A stretch of 64,000 nt of DNA from Cohnella lupini (GTDB lineage: Bacteria > Bacillota > Bacilli > Paenibacillales > Paenibacillaceae), in contig NZ_QRDY01000010.1 of the NCBI RefSeq assembly GCF_003386205.1, positions 1 to 64,000 on the forward strand, given 5' to 3'. The number at the start of each line of letters is the position of its first letter. Positions within the stretch are counted from its first letter, which is position 1. The position numbers and the translations under genes were made by a program. Of the stretch, positions 11,082 through 20,140 are shown piece by piece. The notes below the pieces were generated by a model. That model was not told the DNA's origin. It saw nothing but the letters and a program-made list of their open reading frames with translations, and ran no database searches.

Positions 11082-11960
11082 CTAATTCTTCAATTTCTCC
11101 ATCAAATACGCCCGAACGTCGTCCTTCAGATCCGGACGCTCCAAAGCGAAATCTATGATCGTTTTGAGGTAGCCGAGCTTTTCGCCGGTATCGTAACGAG
11201 TACCGTAGAAATTGTAAGCAAAAACCGATTCGTCCTGCATGAGCCTCGAAATCGCGTCGGTTAGTTGAATCTCTCCGCCCGCGCCGACATCTTGGTTTTC
11301 CAACAATTCGAAAATCGCCGGAGTTAAAATATAACGTCCAATAATGGCAACGTTAGACGGAGCATCTCCCGGAGCAGGCTTCTCGACGACCCCGCGTACC
11401 TTAAGGATTCGATCGCCGTATATTCTCGAAGCGTCCGGATCGACGATTCCGTAACGGGATACCTCTTCGTCGGACACCGTTTTCACGGCTAACACCGAAC
11501 CTTGAACCTGATCGTAGACGTCCATCATTTGCTTTAAGCACGGCACGTCGTCGGATTGGACAATATCATCTCCGAGAAGAACCGCGAAAGGTTCGTTTCC
11601 GATGAACTTCCGGGCGCACCAAATTGCGTGGCCGAGTCCCCTCGGCTCTTTCTGGCGAATGTAATGAATATCTATGAGATCCGAAGGCTTCTGAACCTCG
11701 GATAGCAGATCCAGCTTCCCCTTGGAAAGCAAACTTTGCTCGAGCTCGTACGAGCTATCGAAGTGATCCTCGATCGCGCGCTTGCCTTTACCCGTTACGA
11801 TGAGAATATCTTCTATGCCGGAAGCGACCGCTTCTTCGACAATATACTGAATTCCGGGCTTATCGATAATCGGAAGCATTTCCTTGGGCATCGCTTTCGT
11901 GGCCGGAAGAAATCTCGTTCCCATTCCCGCCGCGGGTATAATGGCCTTGCGAATTCTCAT
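11082..11960 (-). CDS. galU: UTP--glucose-1-phosphate uridylyltransferase
   Basis: The enzyme makes UDP-glucose from UTP and glucose-1-phosphate for cell-wall and exopolysaccharide synthesis. The nucleotide-binding signature [20 protein letters not shown] is at residues 8-27, and [12 protein letters not shown] and LLGDDIV are present. The start at 11960 (MRIRKAIIP, 292 residues) fits the family length and has GAGAGG nine bases upstream; the reading frame stays open further but overlaps ugd. It starts 14 bp after the ugd stop, so both are one operon. B. subtilis calls this gene gtaB. Confidence 0.95.
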   Translation of the reverse strand: MRIRKAIIPAAGMGTRFLPATKAMPKEMLPIIDKPGIQYIVEEAVASGIEDILIVTGKGKRAIEDHFDSSYELEQSLLSKGKLDLLSEVQKPSDLIDIHYIRQKEPRGLGHAIWCARKFIGNEPFAVLLGDDIVQSDDVPCLKQMMDVYDQVQGSVLAVKTVSDEEVSRYGIVDPDASRIYGDRILKVRGVVEKPAPGDAPSNVAIIGRYILTPAIFELLENQDVGAGGEIQLTDAISRLMQDESVFAYNFYGTRYDTGEKLGYLKTIIDFALERPDLKDDVRAYLMEKLKN

Positions 11961-11974
11961 TACGGGCATCCTCT

Positions 11975-13336
11975 CTAGACTTTCGGTACAGCCTCGCTCG
12001 TCTTCCGCGCGGAATCCTTCGGAACGACGGGCAAACGTCCGACTCCAATGCATACGACGCCTTGCGCATTCAGTGCCGCAGCGTCCAGCGCATTTCTTCC
12101 ATCCATAATTATAGGACGATTCATCCAATTTTTAAAGTCGTCTGCCTTAATCTGACGGAATTCACGCCATTCGGTTACGACGATTGCGGCATCCGCCCCA
12201 TTCAGAGCTTCTTCCGCGGAGTCGCAGACCGTCACGGTGGACGGCAATAATTTGCGAGCGACGGCATTCGCTTCCGGATCGTATGCCGTAATCGTTATGC
12301 CCGGATGCCTGCGATTCAACTCTGCTATTAATCTCAAAGAAGGCGCCTCGCGCATATCGTCCGTTCCCGGCTTAAAGGCCAGCCCCAGCAAAGTTACCTT
12401 GCGACGTGCCGGATCGGAAAGCGCGGCCTCTAGCTTACGCACCATGCGAAGCGGCAGCATCGCATTGGCCCGAACCGCCGCCTCGACTAGCGTTTGCGGC
12501 GCTCCCGCTTCGTCCGCCATTCTTACCAACGCGCGCGCATCCTTCGGCAAGCAGGATCCGCCGAAGCCAAGTCCCGCCGAGAGAAAATGCGGACCTATCC
12601 GCGGATCCAAACCCATAGAGTGCGCGACGGATGGATAATCGGCCCCCGTCTGTTCCGCAAGCGCGGCAATCTCGTTAGCGAAGGAAATTTTCACGGCCAA
12701 GCACGCGTTCGCGGCCAGCTTGGCGAGCTCCGCGCTACGACGGTCGGTCGCCACGATCGGACCGGGCAATCTTTGATGCAGTTGAGTAAGCTTTTCCGTT
12801 GCCTCCGAGTTTGCGGATCCGATGACGATTCGCGTCGGCTCGAAGAAATCCCGCACGGCGCATCCCTCGCGCATAAACTCCGGGATCGACACAACGTCTA
12901 CCAAGCAATGCTCAGGCAATCGGTTTCTGAGCCTAGCTTCCGCTCTTTCAGCCGTGCCTACGGGTACCGTGCTCTTAATTACGATGATCCGCCTTGTTTC
13001 GGAAGCCGACCAAGCCTCGAACCGATCGATAACCGACCAAAGAGCCGCCAACGACATCTCCCCCGTGTCTCCCGAAGGAGTACCTACGGTCAGGAAAACG
13101 AGTTCGGCTTCTTGCAGCACTCTGGATGGTTCATGACCGAACGTAAGCCGACCCGCCGACACGTTACGCACGACAACAGCTTCCAAGCCAGGTTCATGAT
13201 AAGGAATGATTCCGCGGGAAAGCTGAGCGATCTTACCTGTATCGATATCCACGCATTGAACGGAATGCCCAAGATCCGCAAATCCGGCGCCCGTTGCCAG
13301 TCCGACTATCCCTGCTCCTACGACTGCCATCCTCAT
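11975..13336 (-). CDS. ugd: UDP-glucose 6-dehydrogenase
   Basis: Ugd oxidises UDP-glucose to UDP-glucuronate with two NAD+, feeding acidic exopolysaccharides. The 453 residues carry the Rossmann motif [12 protein letters not shown] (5-16), the catalytic-cysteine signature [14 protein letters not shown] and the C-terminal [13 protein letters not shown]. The usual motif has Phe after Cys; here it is Leu, a minor change. GGAGG lies eight bases before the ATG. It is followed directly by galU, so substrate and product enzymes are co-transcribed. Confidence 0.94.
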   Translation of the reverse strand: MRMAVVGAGIVGLATGAGFADLGHSVQCVDIDTGKIAQLSRGIIPYHEPGLEAVVVRNVSAGRLTFGHEPSRVLQEAELVFLTVGTPSGDTGEMSLAALWSVIDRFEAWSASETRRIIVIKSTVPVGTAERAEARLRNRLPEHCLVDVVSIPEFMREGCAVRDFFEPTRIVIGSANSEATEKLTQLHQRLPGPIVATDRRSAELAKLAANACLAVKISFANEIAALAEQTGADYPSVAHSMGLDPRIGPHFLSAGLGFGGSCLPKDARALVRMADEAGAPQTLVEAAVRANAMLPLRMVRKLEAALSDPARRKVTLLGLAFKPGTDDMREAPSLRLIAELNRRHPGITITAYDPEANAVARKLLPSTVTVCDSAEEALNGADAAIVVTEWREFRQIKADDFKNWMNRPIIMDGRNALDAAALNAQGVVCIGVGRLPVVPKDSARKTSEAVPKV

Positions 13337-13472
13337 GGAACGCGCCTCCTCTATGTCGATCGCTCTATAAGAGCGAATTCGCTTTCATCCGATTGTAGCA
13401 TCGAATTGAAAACGAACATCCATGATTGTGTTAGAGGAAGGTAAATTATGCGTCGGACAGACTAGAAAATGG

Positions 13473-13510
13473 AAAACCCGTCCTCCCTTGTTTACGGGGA
13501 GAGCGGGTTG
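13473..13510 (-). terminator. Intrinsic terminator of the SLH protein gene
   Basis: On the minus strand, AACCCGCTCTCCCC pairs with GGGAGGACGGGTT around a short loop and is followed by TTTTCC. Confidence 0.75.
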
Positions 13511-13523
13511 GTCTAATTCGTGA

Positions 13524-16070
13524 TTACAGCTTTGAAATGACTTGAGCGGCTTCCGCCCTGCTCGCTGTCCCTTGTGGATCGAAATTACCTTTTCCTCGAC
13601 CTTTTACAAATCCTAATTCGCTTGCCGCGTTAACGGATGAGATCGCCCAGCTTCCGATTTCCGCTTTGTCGGTAAATCCTGCGCTTGGACCGCTCGGAAT
13701 CGTCTTCCCGCTTAAGAGTTCATAAGCTTTCATTAGCATGACTGTCATTTCTTGCCGAGTTAGGGCATCATCCGGAGCGAAAGTCTTTGTCGTGCGCCCT
13801 TTGACGATTCCAGCTTCTACGGCTGCAGTAACGTCGTTCGCATACCACTTGCTCGCTTTTACGTCCGTAAACGAGTTTGGAATGCTCGCCTTTAATCCGA
13901 GCCTCCTTGCCAATAACGCCGCGAACTCGGCTCGGGTAACCTTCTTTTCAGGAGCAAACGAGGTTTCGCTCACACCATCGATTACATGCTTTGCAACTAG
14001 CGTCGAAATTGCCTGGAACGCCCAGTTCCCCTCCGCCACGTCATTGAATTTCTTGCTGAATTCCACTATGGCATACTTGCTGAAGTGCGTTACCTCGGCA
14101 ACCATATATCCATCTTCCAATTCGCCTCCGACATACTCCAATCGACCGTCATCTCCAATATAATAGATGCCAATCAACTGAGTATTCGCGCCGTCGGCGA
14201 TTTTCAACTTCAGCTTGATCGGAGCGTCGAAAGCGGTTAGCTTATGCTCCTTACCGTCCTTGGTCGTAATGGTTAACGAGAGTTCGTAAATATCGCCGCC
14301 GGCTTTTAACGTCGTGTTCTTCAAGTTGCTTTCCGCATTTTTCATTGTTTCTTGTGCGCTCTCTTGCGCGAGTTTATCGAATGATACTGAGATTTGAGCA
14401 TCCTTTAATTCTTCAGCCGTTACAAGCTTTTGCAGTTGTCCGATTAGAGAACCTGGAATTTCTAGATTGAGATTGTCTTTACTTATCGCCAAAGCGTTAT
14501 TAGGGGCGAGCGCTTCGGCATTAGCTGGAAACTTAAGCTTTCTCACATCCTCAGATAGCTTCACAGGGATTTTGCCGTTTTCCGGCTTTAAGTCTTCGGA
14601 TTTAAGGGTTTTAACTCCCGGTTCTTCCGGAGCCAGGAAGAATCCACCGCCTCCACCAAGCCCCCCAGAGCTTCCGACAGGAGTCGGGAAGGCATACGCC
14701 TGTTTCGAGCGATTACCCGCATTGTCCACGGCGGCTACGTTAACGTGGTACGTTTTTCCGTTCTGTAACCCGCTTATGGAATAACTTGTCGCGGTGATCG
14801 GATTTGCGGTTAATAATTCGCCATCAAGGTATACAAGATATCCCGACAAATCGGATTCAGTATTTGCGCCCCACGCAGCTTCAATTCCACCGTCCTTCGC
14901 TGTAATCGCAAGACTTGTTGGTTTAGCTGGTGCAAAATAATCTCCTATTTGCATTTCTTTGGTTTTGAATATACTGGATAGGTAACCATTTGTAGAACTA
15001 ATAGTAAAATTCGTGCTATTTGAAGCGGCATTCGGTAAACGAATTTCATTTCCGAAACTCGTTGATGACATTTCCAAAGTGTATTTTTTGTTATTCTCAA
15101 GTGACTGAGCCAAGTTAATGATAATAGTCTCATTGTAAGGACCAAATGTAGATAGGGTAGTTATAGGTACGAAGGAACCTTGTTCGTCTACCAAATTGAA
15201 ATCGTCTTTACTAAGTTGGCTATCGTCCACCTGAAAAAATTCCAAATGTTGTTCTCCCTTGAAATTGGTTTTCACCGCGCTTCCAAAGTTCAGTATGATT
15301 TGCGTATTCGAAAATCCACCTGCCTGTTGAACAGGTGAAAAGCTTACGATAGGATCACCTTTTTGAAGAGAGTAACCTACGGGTTTATTGTTCATGCCAA
15401 GATCCGAAAGTTGTAATCTGCTTAATGTCCGAAGTGAGCGACTGTTTTTCGGAGCTTTCACTCCTAATCTATTTACTGCTTCGATGTCGAATTTCTCATG
15501 GCTTAAATATGGAAGGTCTTTCACCAGGAATGTTCCTTCCTTGGTACTCCCAATGAGAAGGTCATTTCGGTATATGTTGTATTTCTCCAAGCTAGGATCA
15601 TTAGACTTAGTCCATCTGAGCTTCACGTTCACTGTTCCGTTGCTGTCATCAAACTTTTGAGTTGGCGTCCAGAATGAGGGTGACGAAACTGTATTGGCGT
15701 GCTCGAACGTATACACAGAATTCGCAACGGAGAAATTAGAGAAATCTTTGACTTGACCATCGTTTAACGTTATTTTCTTCAAAGCCAATCCGAGATCTAT
15801 TTGGTTATCGATATTAAAGAAATAACCTCCGCCGTTTGCAATCTCATGTGCAGGCCCTATCGATCCTATATTCTTTGTCATACCATTACTATAAACATTC
15901 AGAGAGACAGTAGCTTGATCCGTATAAATAACCCCATGTATTCTCCCGCTACTCGAATCGTACTCCACTTTAATATAACTCGCTGCATAAATCAGAACTG
16001 GAAGACTGAGATTTAGTAACATGCATGCTAGTATGGCTACGCTAATCTTCGACCTTAACCGACTTTTCAA
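13524..16070 (-). CDS. S-layer-homology (SLH) domain surface protein with fibronectin type III modules
   Basis: This 848-residue secreted protein begins with a signal peptide (SVAILACMLLNLSLPVLIYAA) and ends with three SLH repeats (about 673-848), which bind pyruvylated secondary cell-wall polymer. Between lie a Fn3-like segment (about 135-215), a second clear Fn3 module (about 385-465, PAKPTSLAITAKDGGIEAAW) and a Gly-rich linker (GLGGGGGFF). The start is a TTG at 16070 with AGGGGGA eight bases upstream. No catalytic domain is recognised; it may be a structural or adhesive wall protein. It follows the O-antigen-ligase-like gene with a 100-bp gap. Confidence 0.88.
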   Translation of the reverse strand: MKSRLRSKISVAILACMLLNLSLPVLIYAASYIKVEYDSSSGRIHGVIYTDQATVSLNVYSNGMTKNIGSIGPAHEIANGGGYFFNIDNQIDLGLALKKITLNDGQVKDFSNFSVANSVYTFEHANTVSSPSFWTPTQKFDDSNGTVNVKLRWTKSNDPSLEKYNIYRNDLLIGSTKEGTFLVKDLPYLSHEKFDIEAVNRLGVKAPKNSRSLRTLSRLQLSDLGMNNKPVGYSLQKGDPIVSFSPVQQAGGFSNTQIILNFGSAVKTNFKGEQHLEFFQVDDSQLSKDDFNLVDEQGSFVPITTLSTFGPYNETIIINLAQSLENNKKYTLEMSSTSFGNEIRLPNAASNSTNFTISSTNGYLSSIFKTKEMQIGDYFAPAKPTSLAITAKDGGIEAAWGANTESDLSGYLVYLDGELLTANPITATSYSISGLQNGKTYHVNVAAVDNAGNRSKQAYAFPTPVGSSGGLGGGGGFFLAPEEPGVKTLKSEDLKPENGKIPVKLSEDVRKLKFPANAEALAPNNALAISKDNLNLEIPGSLIGQLQKLVTAEELKDAQISVSFDKLAQESAQETMKNAESNLKNTTLKAGGDIYELSLTITTKDGKEHKLTAFDAPIKLKLKIADGANTQLIGIYYIGDDGRLEYVGGELEDGYMVAEVTHFSKYAIVEFSKKFNDVAEGNWAFQAISTLVAKHVIDGVSETSFAPEKKVTRAEFAALLARRLGLKASIPNSFTDVKASKWYANDVTAAVEAGIVKGRTTKTFAPDDALTRQEMTVMLMKAYELLSGKTIPSGPSAGFTDKAEIGSWAISSVNAASELGFVKGRGKGNFDPQGTASRAEAAQVISKL

Positions 16071-16171
16071 CTGCTAATCCCCCTATTAAATGCTAATTTA
16101 CTCACTCATCATAAGGGGATTTCGATATAATCGCAAGAAAAATTTGGAATATTTGAAGTGCGCATAGGAGA

Positions 16172-17407
16172 TTATACGGATATATGCTGCACGCTTAAAA
16201 TACTAAAAGCCACCGCCAACAAAATACCGCCAAAAATAACGCATAAGCGCATGAACCTATTAATCTGTAACCCGCTCCACGAAAGAGAATTCAAGCTCTC
16301 CGCACGTGCCAATAAGAGAACTAACAAGCCAAAGCAAAGAGGATACTCGAAATCGATGTCGACGGCGACATGAAGGAGTAAAAATCCGACTAACAACCAT
16401 ACGAATCCCGCATGGAGAACCGTTTCCCTTGATCGGTATGCCGGGGCAAAAACGACCAACAAGAAAGCTATCAGCCCAACAATCCCAACCTCCAAAGCCA
16501 CTTGTAAATAAAATTGATGCAAGTATTTCACGTAATACCAGGAGGAATGCTCGACCGCCCAGCCCCCGCCACCTAACCCAGCGACCCAATGCTCCTTCAA
16601 CAAGTTTAGTCCGTCCGACCAATACTGCCGCCTCAACTGCAACTCGGGAGCGTTCCAGCTAATCTCCGAAAATCGACGAAAAATCTCGGTCGAATAGCTG
16701 TTTGCTAGCCCAACTGCAATCGCTGCTCCTCCCGCAAGGATTCCAAGTAGCGCAAACAGAGCTTTTCCTCTAAGACGCACCAATTCCACGCAGCATATAA
16801 CCGCAAACAAAACCAACACCGACCTCGATCCCGTTTGCACTAGCCCTACCAGTTGAAGAACAAGCAGCCCTATGTAGATTTTACCGTGATTTTCTCTAAA
16901 TGCTTTCCAAGACAAATAAGCTCCGGCGGCAAGTAAAACGGCTAACGAATTCGCATAACCCAGAGTCGACTCTAATCTCCCGTTTCGAAATAGTTCAAAC
17001 ATCCAACCCCACACGGTTAGAAATGCGCCAACCCAAGCCCATTGCCTTAGCAAAGAGTCGAATTTCCCAATCGAGAGCGATGAGGCCAGAATAGCCAGAG
17101 GCAGCAAGTTGGAGAATTTCGATGCTTCTTGAATTGCGGCGCTCGCATCCGAAGCGTATAAACACGATATCCAGTAGATGCCTATAAACGCAGCAATATA
17201 ACCATGCCAAATCGTTATTCGCAAACCTGTCCCACGACCGAGCCACAGCCAGATCGCCAATCCCAAGAACAGTCCCGCATCTAACAACAAAAAAGCTACT
17301 TCGAAAAAGTAGCCCGCGCAAACCGCTCCAATCCATAAAAACGCCGAAAGGATAACAAATGCGATTTTTTCATTCCTAGGAGAATGTTCTTGAGTTGAAT
17401 TTTTCAT
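16172..17407 (-). CDS. O-antigen ligase / Wzy-like polytopic membrane protein
   Basis: The protein of about 411 residues has ten or more hydrophobic segments and a large extracytoplasmic loop, arranged as in the O-antigen ligase-like (Wzy_C, RfaL) superfamily. The loop has VAGLGGGGWAVEHSSWYYVKYLHQFYLQ, with the H-N/Q pattern typical of that family's active region (quoted here only as the family-like portion). It probably polymerises or transfers an undecaprenyl-linked glycan. The start at 17407 is chosen for topology and because the upstream terminator at 17424-17464 excludes an earlier start; the ribosome-binding site is weak. The substrate cannot be told from sequence. Confidence 0.75.
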   Translation of the reverse strand: MKNSTQEHSPRNEKIAFVILSAFLWIGAVCAGYFFEVAFLLLDAGLFLGLAIWLWLGRGTGLRITIWHGYIAAFIGIYWISCLYASDASAAIQEASKFSNLLPLAILASSLSIGKFDSLLRQWAWVGAFLTVWGWMFELFRNGRLESTLGYANSLAVLLAAGAYLSWKAFRENHGKIYIGLLVLQLVGLVQTGSRSVLVLFAVICCVELVRLRGKALFALLGILAGGAAIAVGLANSYSTEIFRRFSEISWNAPELQLRRQYWSDGLNLLKEHWVAGLGGGGWAVEHSSWYYVKYLHQFYLQVALEVGIVGLIAFLLVVFAPAYRSRETVLHAGFVWLLVGFLLLHVAVDIDFEYPLCFGLLVLLLARAESLNSLSWSGLQINRFMRLCVIFGGILLAVAFSILSVQHISV

Positions 17408-17423
17408 ATCGTATTCTTTCGAC

Positions 17424-17464
17424 AAAAAAACCTTATTTCCTATTTGAATTCGGAAATAAGGTTT
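17424..17464 (-). terminator. Intrinsic terminator of the U32 gene
   Basis: On the minus strand, AAACCTTATTTCC and GGAAATAAGGTTT form a 13-bp stem with an 11-nt loop, followed by TTTT. It begins 9 bp after the U32 stop codon. Confidence 0.9.
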
Positions 17465-17472
17465 AATCTCAT

Positions 17473-19995
17473 TTATTTCACCAGTTGCCCGCGAGTGACG
17501 CCGAGTTGGTTGGTCGCCTTCAGCTTGCGCCAAACTTCAGGACCGCCGATCTTGCCGTCGATCGCCGCACGGTAGAGCGCGAGCACTTCGCGAACTTTGT
17601 CCGCCGGCTCTTCCAGGAACTCAACTCGATAGGAACGAACGCCTAGTTCCATGAAAGTGCTCAAGTATTCCGCGCCTGATTGTTCGATCGCGTTGTATAC
17701 CGTATTCCGGCAGCCTTCGTCGACGCGAACCGGATGGGACATGCCGATTCTATCCTGCAGCGATGCCCGTTTCTCCTCGCAAGGACGTCCGCAGTTCGTG
17801 AAATCCGTGCCTTCGCTCATGAACGTGCAGTAGACGCAATGTTCGGTATGGAACATCGGCATATGCTGGTGGATGACCAATTCCAGGCGAGAAGTATCGG
17901 CACGGCGAAGCATGTCCACCATCTGCTGAATGTTGAGATCGTACGAAGGAGTAACCCAGTCGCAGCCCGCTTCGCGGAAAAGATTCACCGTTTTATGATT
18001 TGCCACGTTCAACGAGAAGTCTCCGATTAGGATCGGATGCTCCGCATCCGGCTTCTCCATCCGTTCCTTCAAGTAGAAGTAGAGCGCCCCCGTATTGCGC
18101 ACGAGCACTGCATCCGGCTTCAGCTTCAAGATGTTGCGGTGGTAGCCGTTCTCGCCCGGCATATGAATACGCGGCGTCGCGAGCGCGATTCGTTTGCCCG
18201 CTGCCCTGCAGACGGCAATTGCTTCGGGGAACTGCTTAATGAACTCGAAGTCCGCGTACACGAGAGAGACATCCGTCTCCACGACGGCCTTCACCTGTTC
18301 TAACGTCCGGCATAGCGCGGTCATCTCCACCTCTTGCGGCAGAACCGAAACGTCTTGATCAGCCGCGAAAGAATCCGCAAACTCATCCACTTGGCGCTTG
18401 ATATATTTCGGCGGCTGCTCGCGAAGAATCTCCAATTGCTCCGCCGCTTCCCGGCGCATTCTATTTAATTCCCGCATCGGCACGATCACGTCGCCTTTAA
18501 GCGCAACTTCTAATTGATCAAGATAGTAAAGCGTTCCGCCTAAGCGGCCGAGTTGATCGTGTAATACGTCGTGTCCAAGCGGGCGCTTCTCGGCGCGTTC
18601 GAGCGGAATCTCCGATTCTACGGCAACGGTTGTTCCTTTGCCGATATCAGTCCAGATCGTACGCATCGGAATGCCCTCTTGTCCGAACACGGATACGGCT
18701 AGCGGGAAAGTCCTATATGGCTTCTCCGTCTCGAAGCTGCTACGCAGGCGCCTGTCCAACGCAGGGTCGCTCGTTTTCCAAATTCGATCTCCTTCGCGAA
18801 CCCGGTTCAAATCTACGTCGTTCCGCCCGGGGACGATTTCGATACGCGCGCCTTCCGCCGCTTCGCCTTCCAGCTTGACGCCAGCGTTGCGAACATCGTA
18901 TACGCGTCCGCCCTCTTCTTTCTTCGTTGGATCTCCGGCATCGAAGACGATCCCGTCTCCGCGCTTAAGCGGAGCTTCCAACCGACAAATCACCGCATCG
19001 CGGAGAATCTTCTCCACCGTGCCCAAGTAAACGCCGCGGCTTTTGGGGAAAGTCCCTTCGACGAGTTGCTTATTATTCGTGCCGTCGAGGAATCCGTGCG
19101 TGAACCCTCGGGAAAAGCTCTGCTGCAATTCTCGCACTTCTTCTTTAGAAGGCTCGGAATCGTCTCCGCCGAAGTATTTGTCGATTTCTTTGCCGTATTT
19201 GCTTACGACATTCGCTACGTATTCCGGGCTTTTCAAACGTCCTTCAATTTTGAAGGACGTTACTCCGGCATCGATTAATTCAGGCACGATATCGATCGCG
19301 GCCAGATCCTTGGGAGATAACAGGTAAGCAATGTCGCCCATTGGCTGGTGCACGCCGTCCACCATCAGGTCATAGGGCAATCGGCAAGCTTGCGCGCACT
19401 CCCCGCGATTGGCGGAACGTCCTCCCCATACTTCGGAGGTTAAACATTGCCCGGAGTAAGACACGCAAAGCGCGCCGTGCACGAACACTTCCATCGGCAG
19501 CTTCGCTTGATCTCCGATTTTCTGAATTTGCTTAAGGTTGTTTTCTCGACCCAGAACGACACGCTCCAAAGCGAACGGCTTTGTGAATTCGACCGCTTCC
19601 GGAGAAGTAATCGTCATCTGCGTCGAGCCATGGATCGGGAAGTCGGGGGAAATCTCGCGGATCATTTTCACAAGACCCAAGTCTTGCACGATAACCGCGT
19701 CTACTCCCGCGTCGATGCATGCCTCTATGAGCTTACGCGCTTCCGACAACTCGTCCTCGAATACGAGAATATTAAAGGTCAGGAATCCCTTTGCTCCGTA
19801 TTTGTGCAGGAACGCCATGATCTCCGGTAATTCGTTCGTTTGAAAATTGCGCGCGCGTGCTCTCGCATTAAATTTCTCCACGCCGAAAAATACGGCATTC
19901 GCTCCGTTCGCGACCGCCGCGCGCATGCATTCCCAATCTCCAGCCGGTGCCAAAAGCTCTATGTCTTCACGCCGCAAGGCGCTCTTATCTACCAT
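17473..19995 (-). CDS. U32 family protein, RlhA-like (predicted RNA hydroxylation enzyme)
   Basis: The 840-residue protein starts with ELLAPAGDWECMRAAVANGA and carries the U32 signature around EVWGGRSANRGECAQACR. Members with this long architecture (U32 core plus a DUF3656-type insert and C-terminal half) include E. coli RlhA, needed for 5-hydroxycytidine in 23S rRNA. Shorter U32 pairs (TrhP-type) act on tRNA U34. Cys clusters in the C-terminal half (CVYCTF...NCGRPCEEKR) fit an iron-sulfur cluster. The old label 'peptidase/collagenase' is probably misleading. GGAGG is 12 bases from the ATG, a long spacing, but no better start is seen. A strong terminator ends the unit. Confidence 0.85.
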   Translation of the reverse strand: MVDKSALRREDIELLAPAGDWECMRAAVANGANAVFFGVEKFNARARARNFQTNELPEIMAFLHKYGAKGFLTFNILVFEDELSEARKLIEACIDAGVDAVIVQDLGLVKMIREISPDFPIHGSTQMTITSPEAVEFTKPFALERVVLGRENNLKQIQKIGDQAKLPMEVFVHGALCVSYSGQCLTSEVWGGRSANRGECAQACRLPYDLMVDGVHQPMGDIAYLLSPKDLAAIDIVPELIDAGVTSFKIEGRLKSPEYVANVVSKYGKEIDKYFGGDDSEPSKEEVRELQQSFSRGFTHGFLDGTNNKQLVEGTFPKSRGVYLGTVEKILRDAVICRLEAPLKRGDGIVFDAGDPTKKEEGGRVYDVRNAGVKLEGEAAEGARIEIVPGRNDVDLNRVREGDRIWKTSDPALDRRLRSSFETEKPYRTFPLAVSVFGQEGIPMRTIWTDIGKGTTVAVESEIPLERAEKRPLGHDVLHDQLGRLGGTLYYLDQLEVALKGDVIVPMRELNRMRREAAEQLEILREQPPKYIKRQVDEFADSFAADQDVSVLPQEVEMTALCRTLEQVKAVVETDVSLVYADFEFIKQFPEAIAVCRAAGKRIALATPRIHMPGENGYHRNILKLKPDAVLVRNTGALYFYLKERMEKPDAEHPILIGDFSLNVANHKTVNLFREAGCDWVTPSYDLNIQQMVDMLRRADTSRLELVIHQHMPMFHTEHCVYCTFMSEGTDFTNCGRPCEEKRASLQDRIGMSHPVRVDEGCRNTVYNAIEQSGAEYLSTFMELGVRSYRVEFLEEPADKVREVLALYRAAIDGKIGGPEVWRKLKATNQLGVTRGQLVK

Positions 19996-20085
19996 TAGTT
20001 TCGTTACCCTCCAAAGCGCGTTTACTTACGCGACAATCTTCTGCTCCCAGTATACCAAAGTCAGGGCGAAGGGGCCAAGAAAAGC

Positions 20086-20125
20086 GAAAAACCGCCCTGC
20101 GGAGGAAGTTTCCTCCATAGAGCGG
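20086..20125 (-). terminator. Intrinsic terminator of the 641-residue stalk-domain protein gene
   Basis: On the minus strand, CCGCTCTATGGAGGA pairs imperfectly with TCCTCCGCAGGGCGG and is followed by TTTTTC. Confidence 0.8.
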
Positions 20126-20140
20126 CTATCGTTATTAAGC

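Noticed and set aside
12494..13444. 316-codon plus-strand frame opposite ugd
   Set aside because: Arg/Ser-rich shadow of ugd without start signals.
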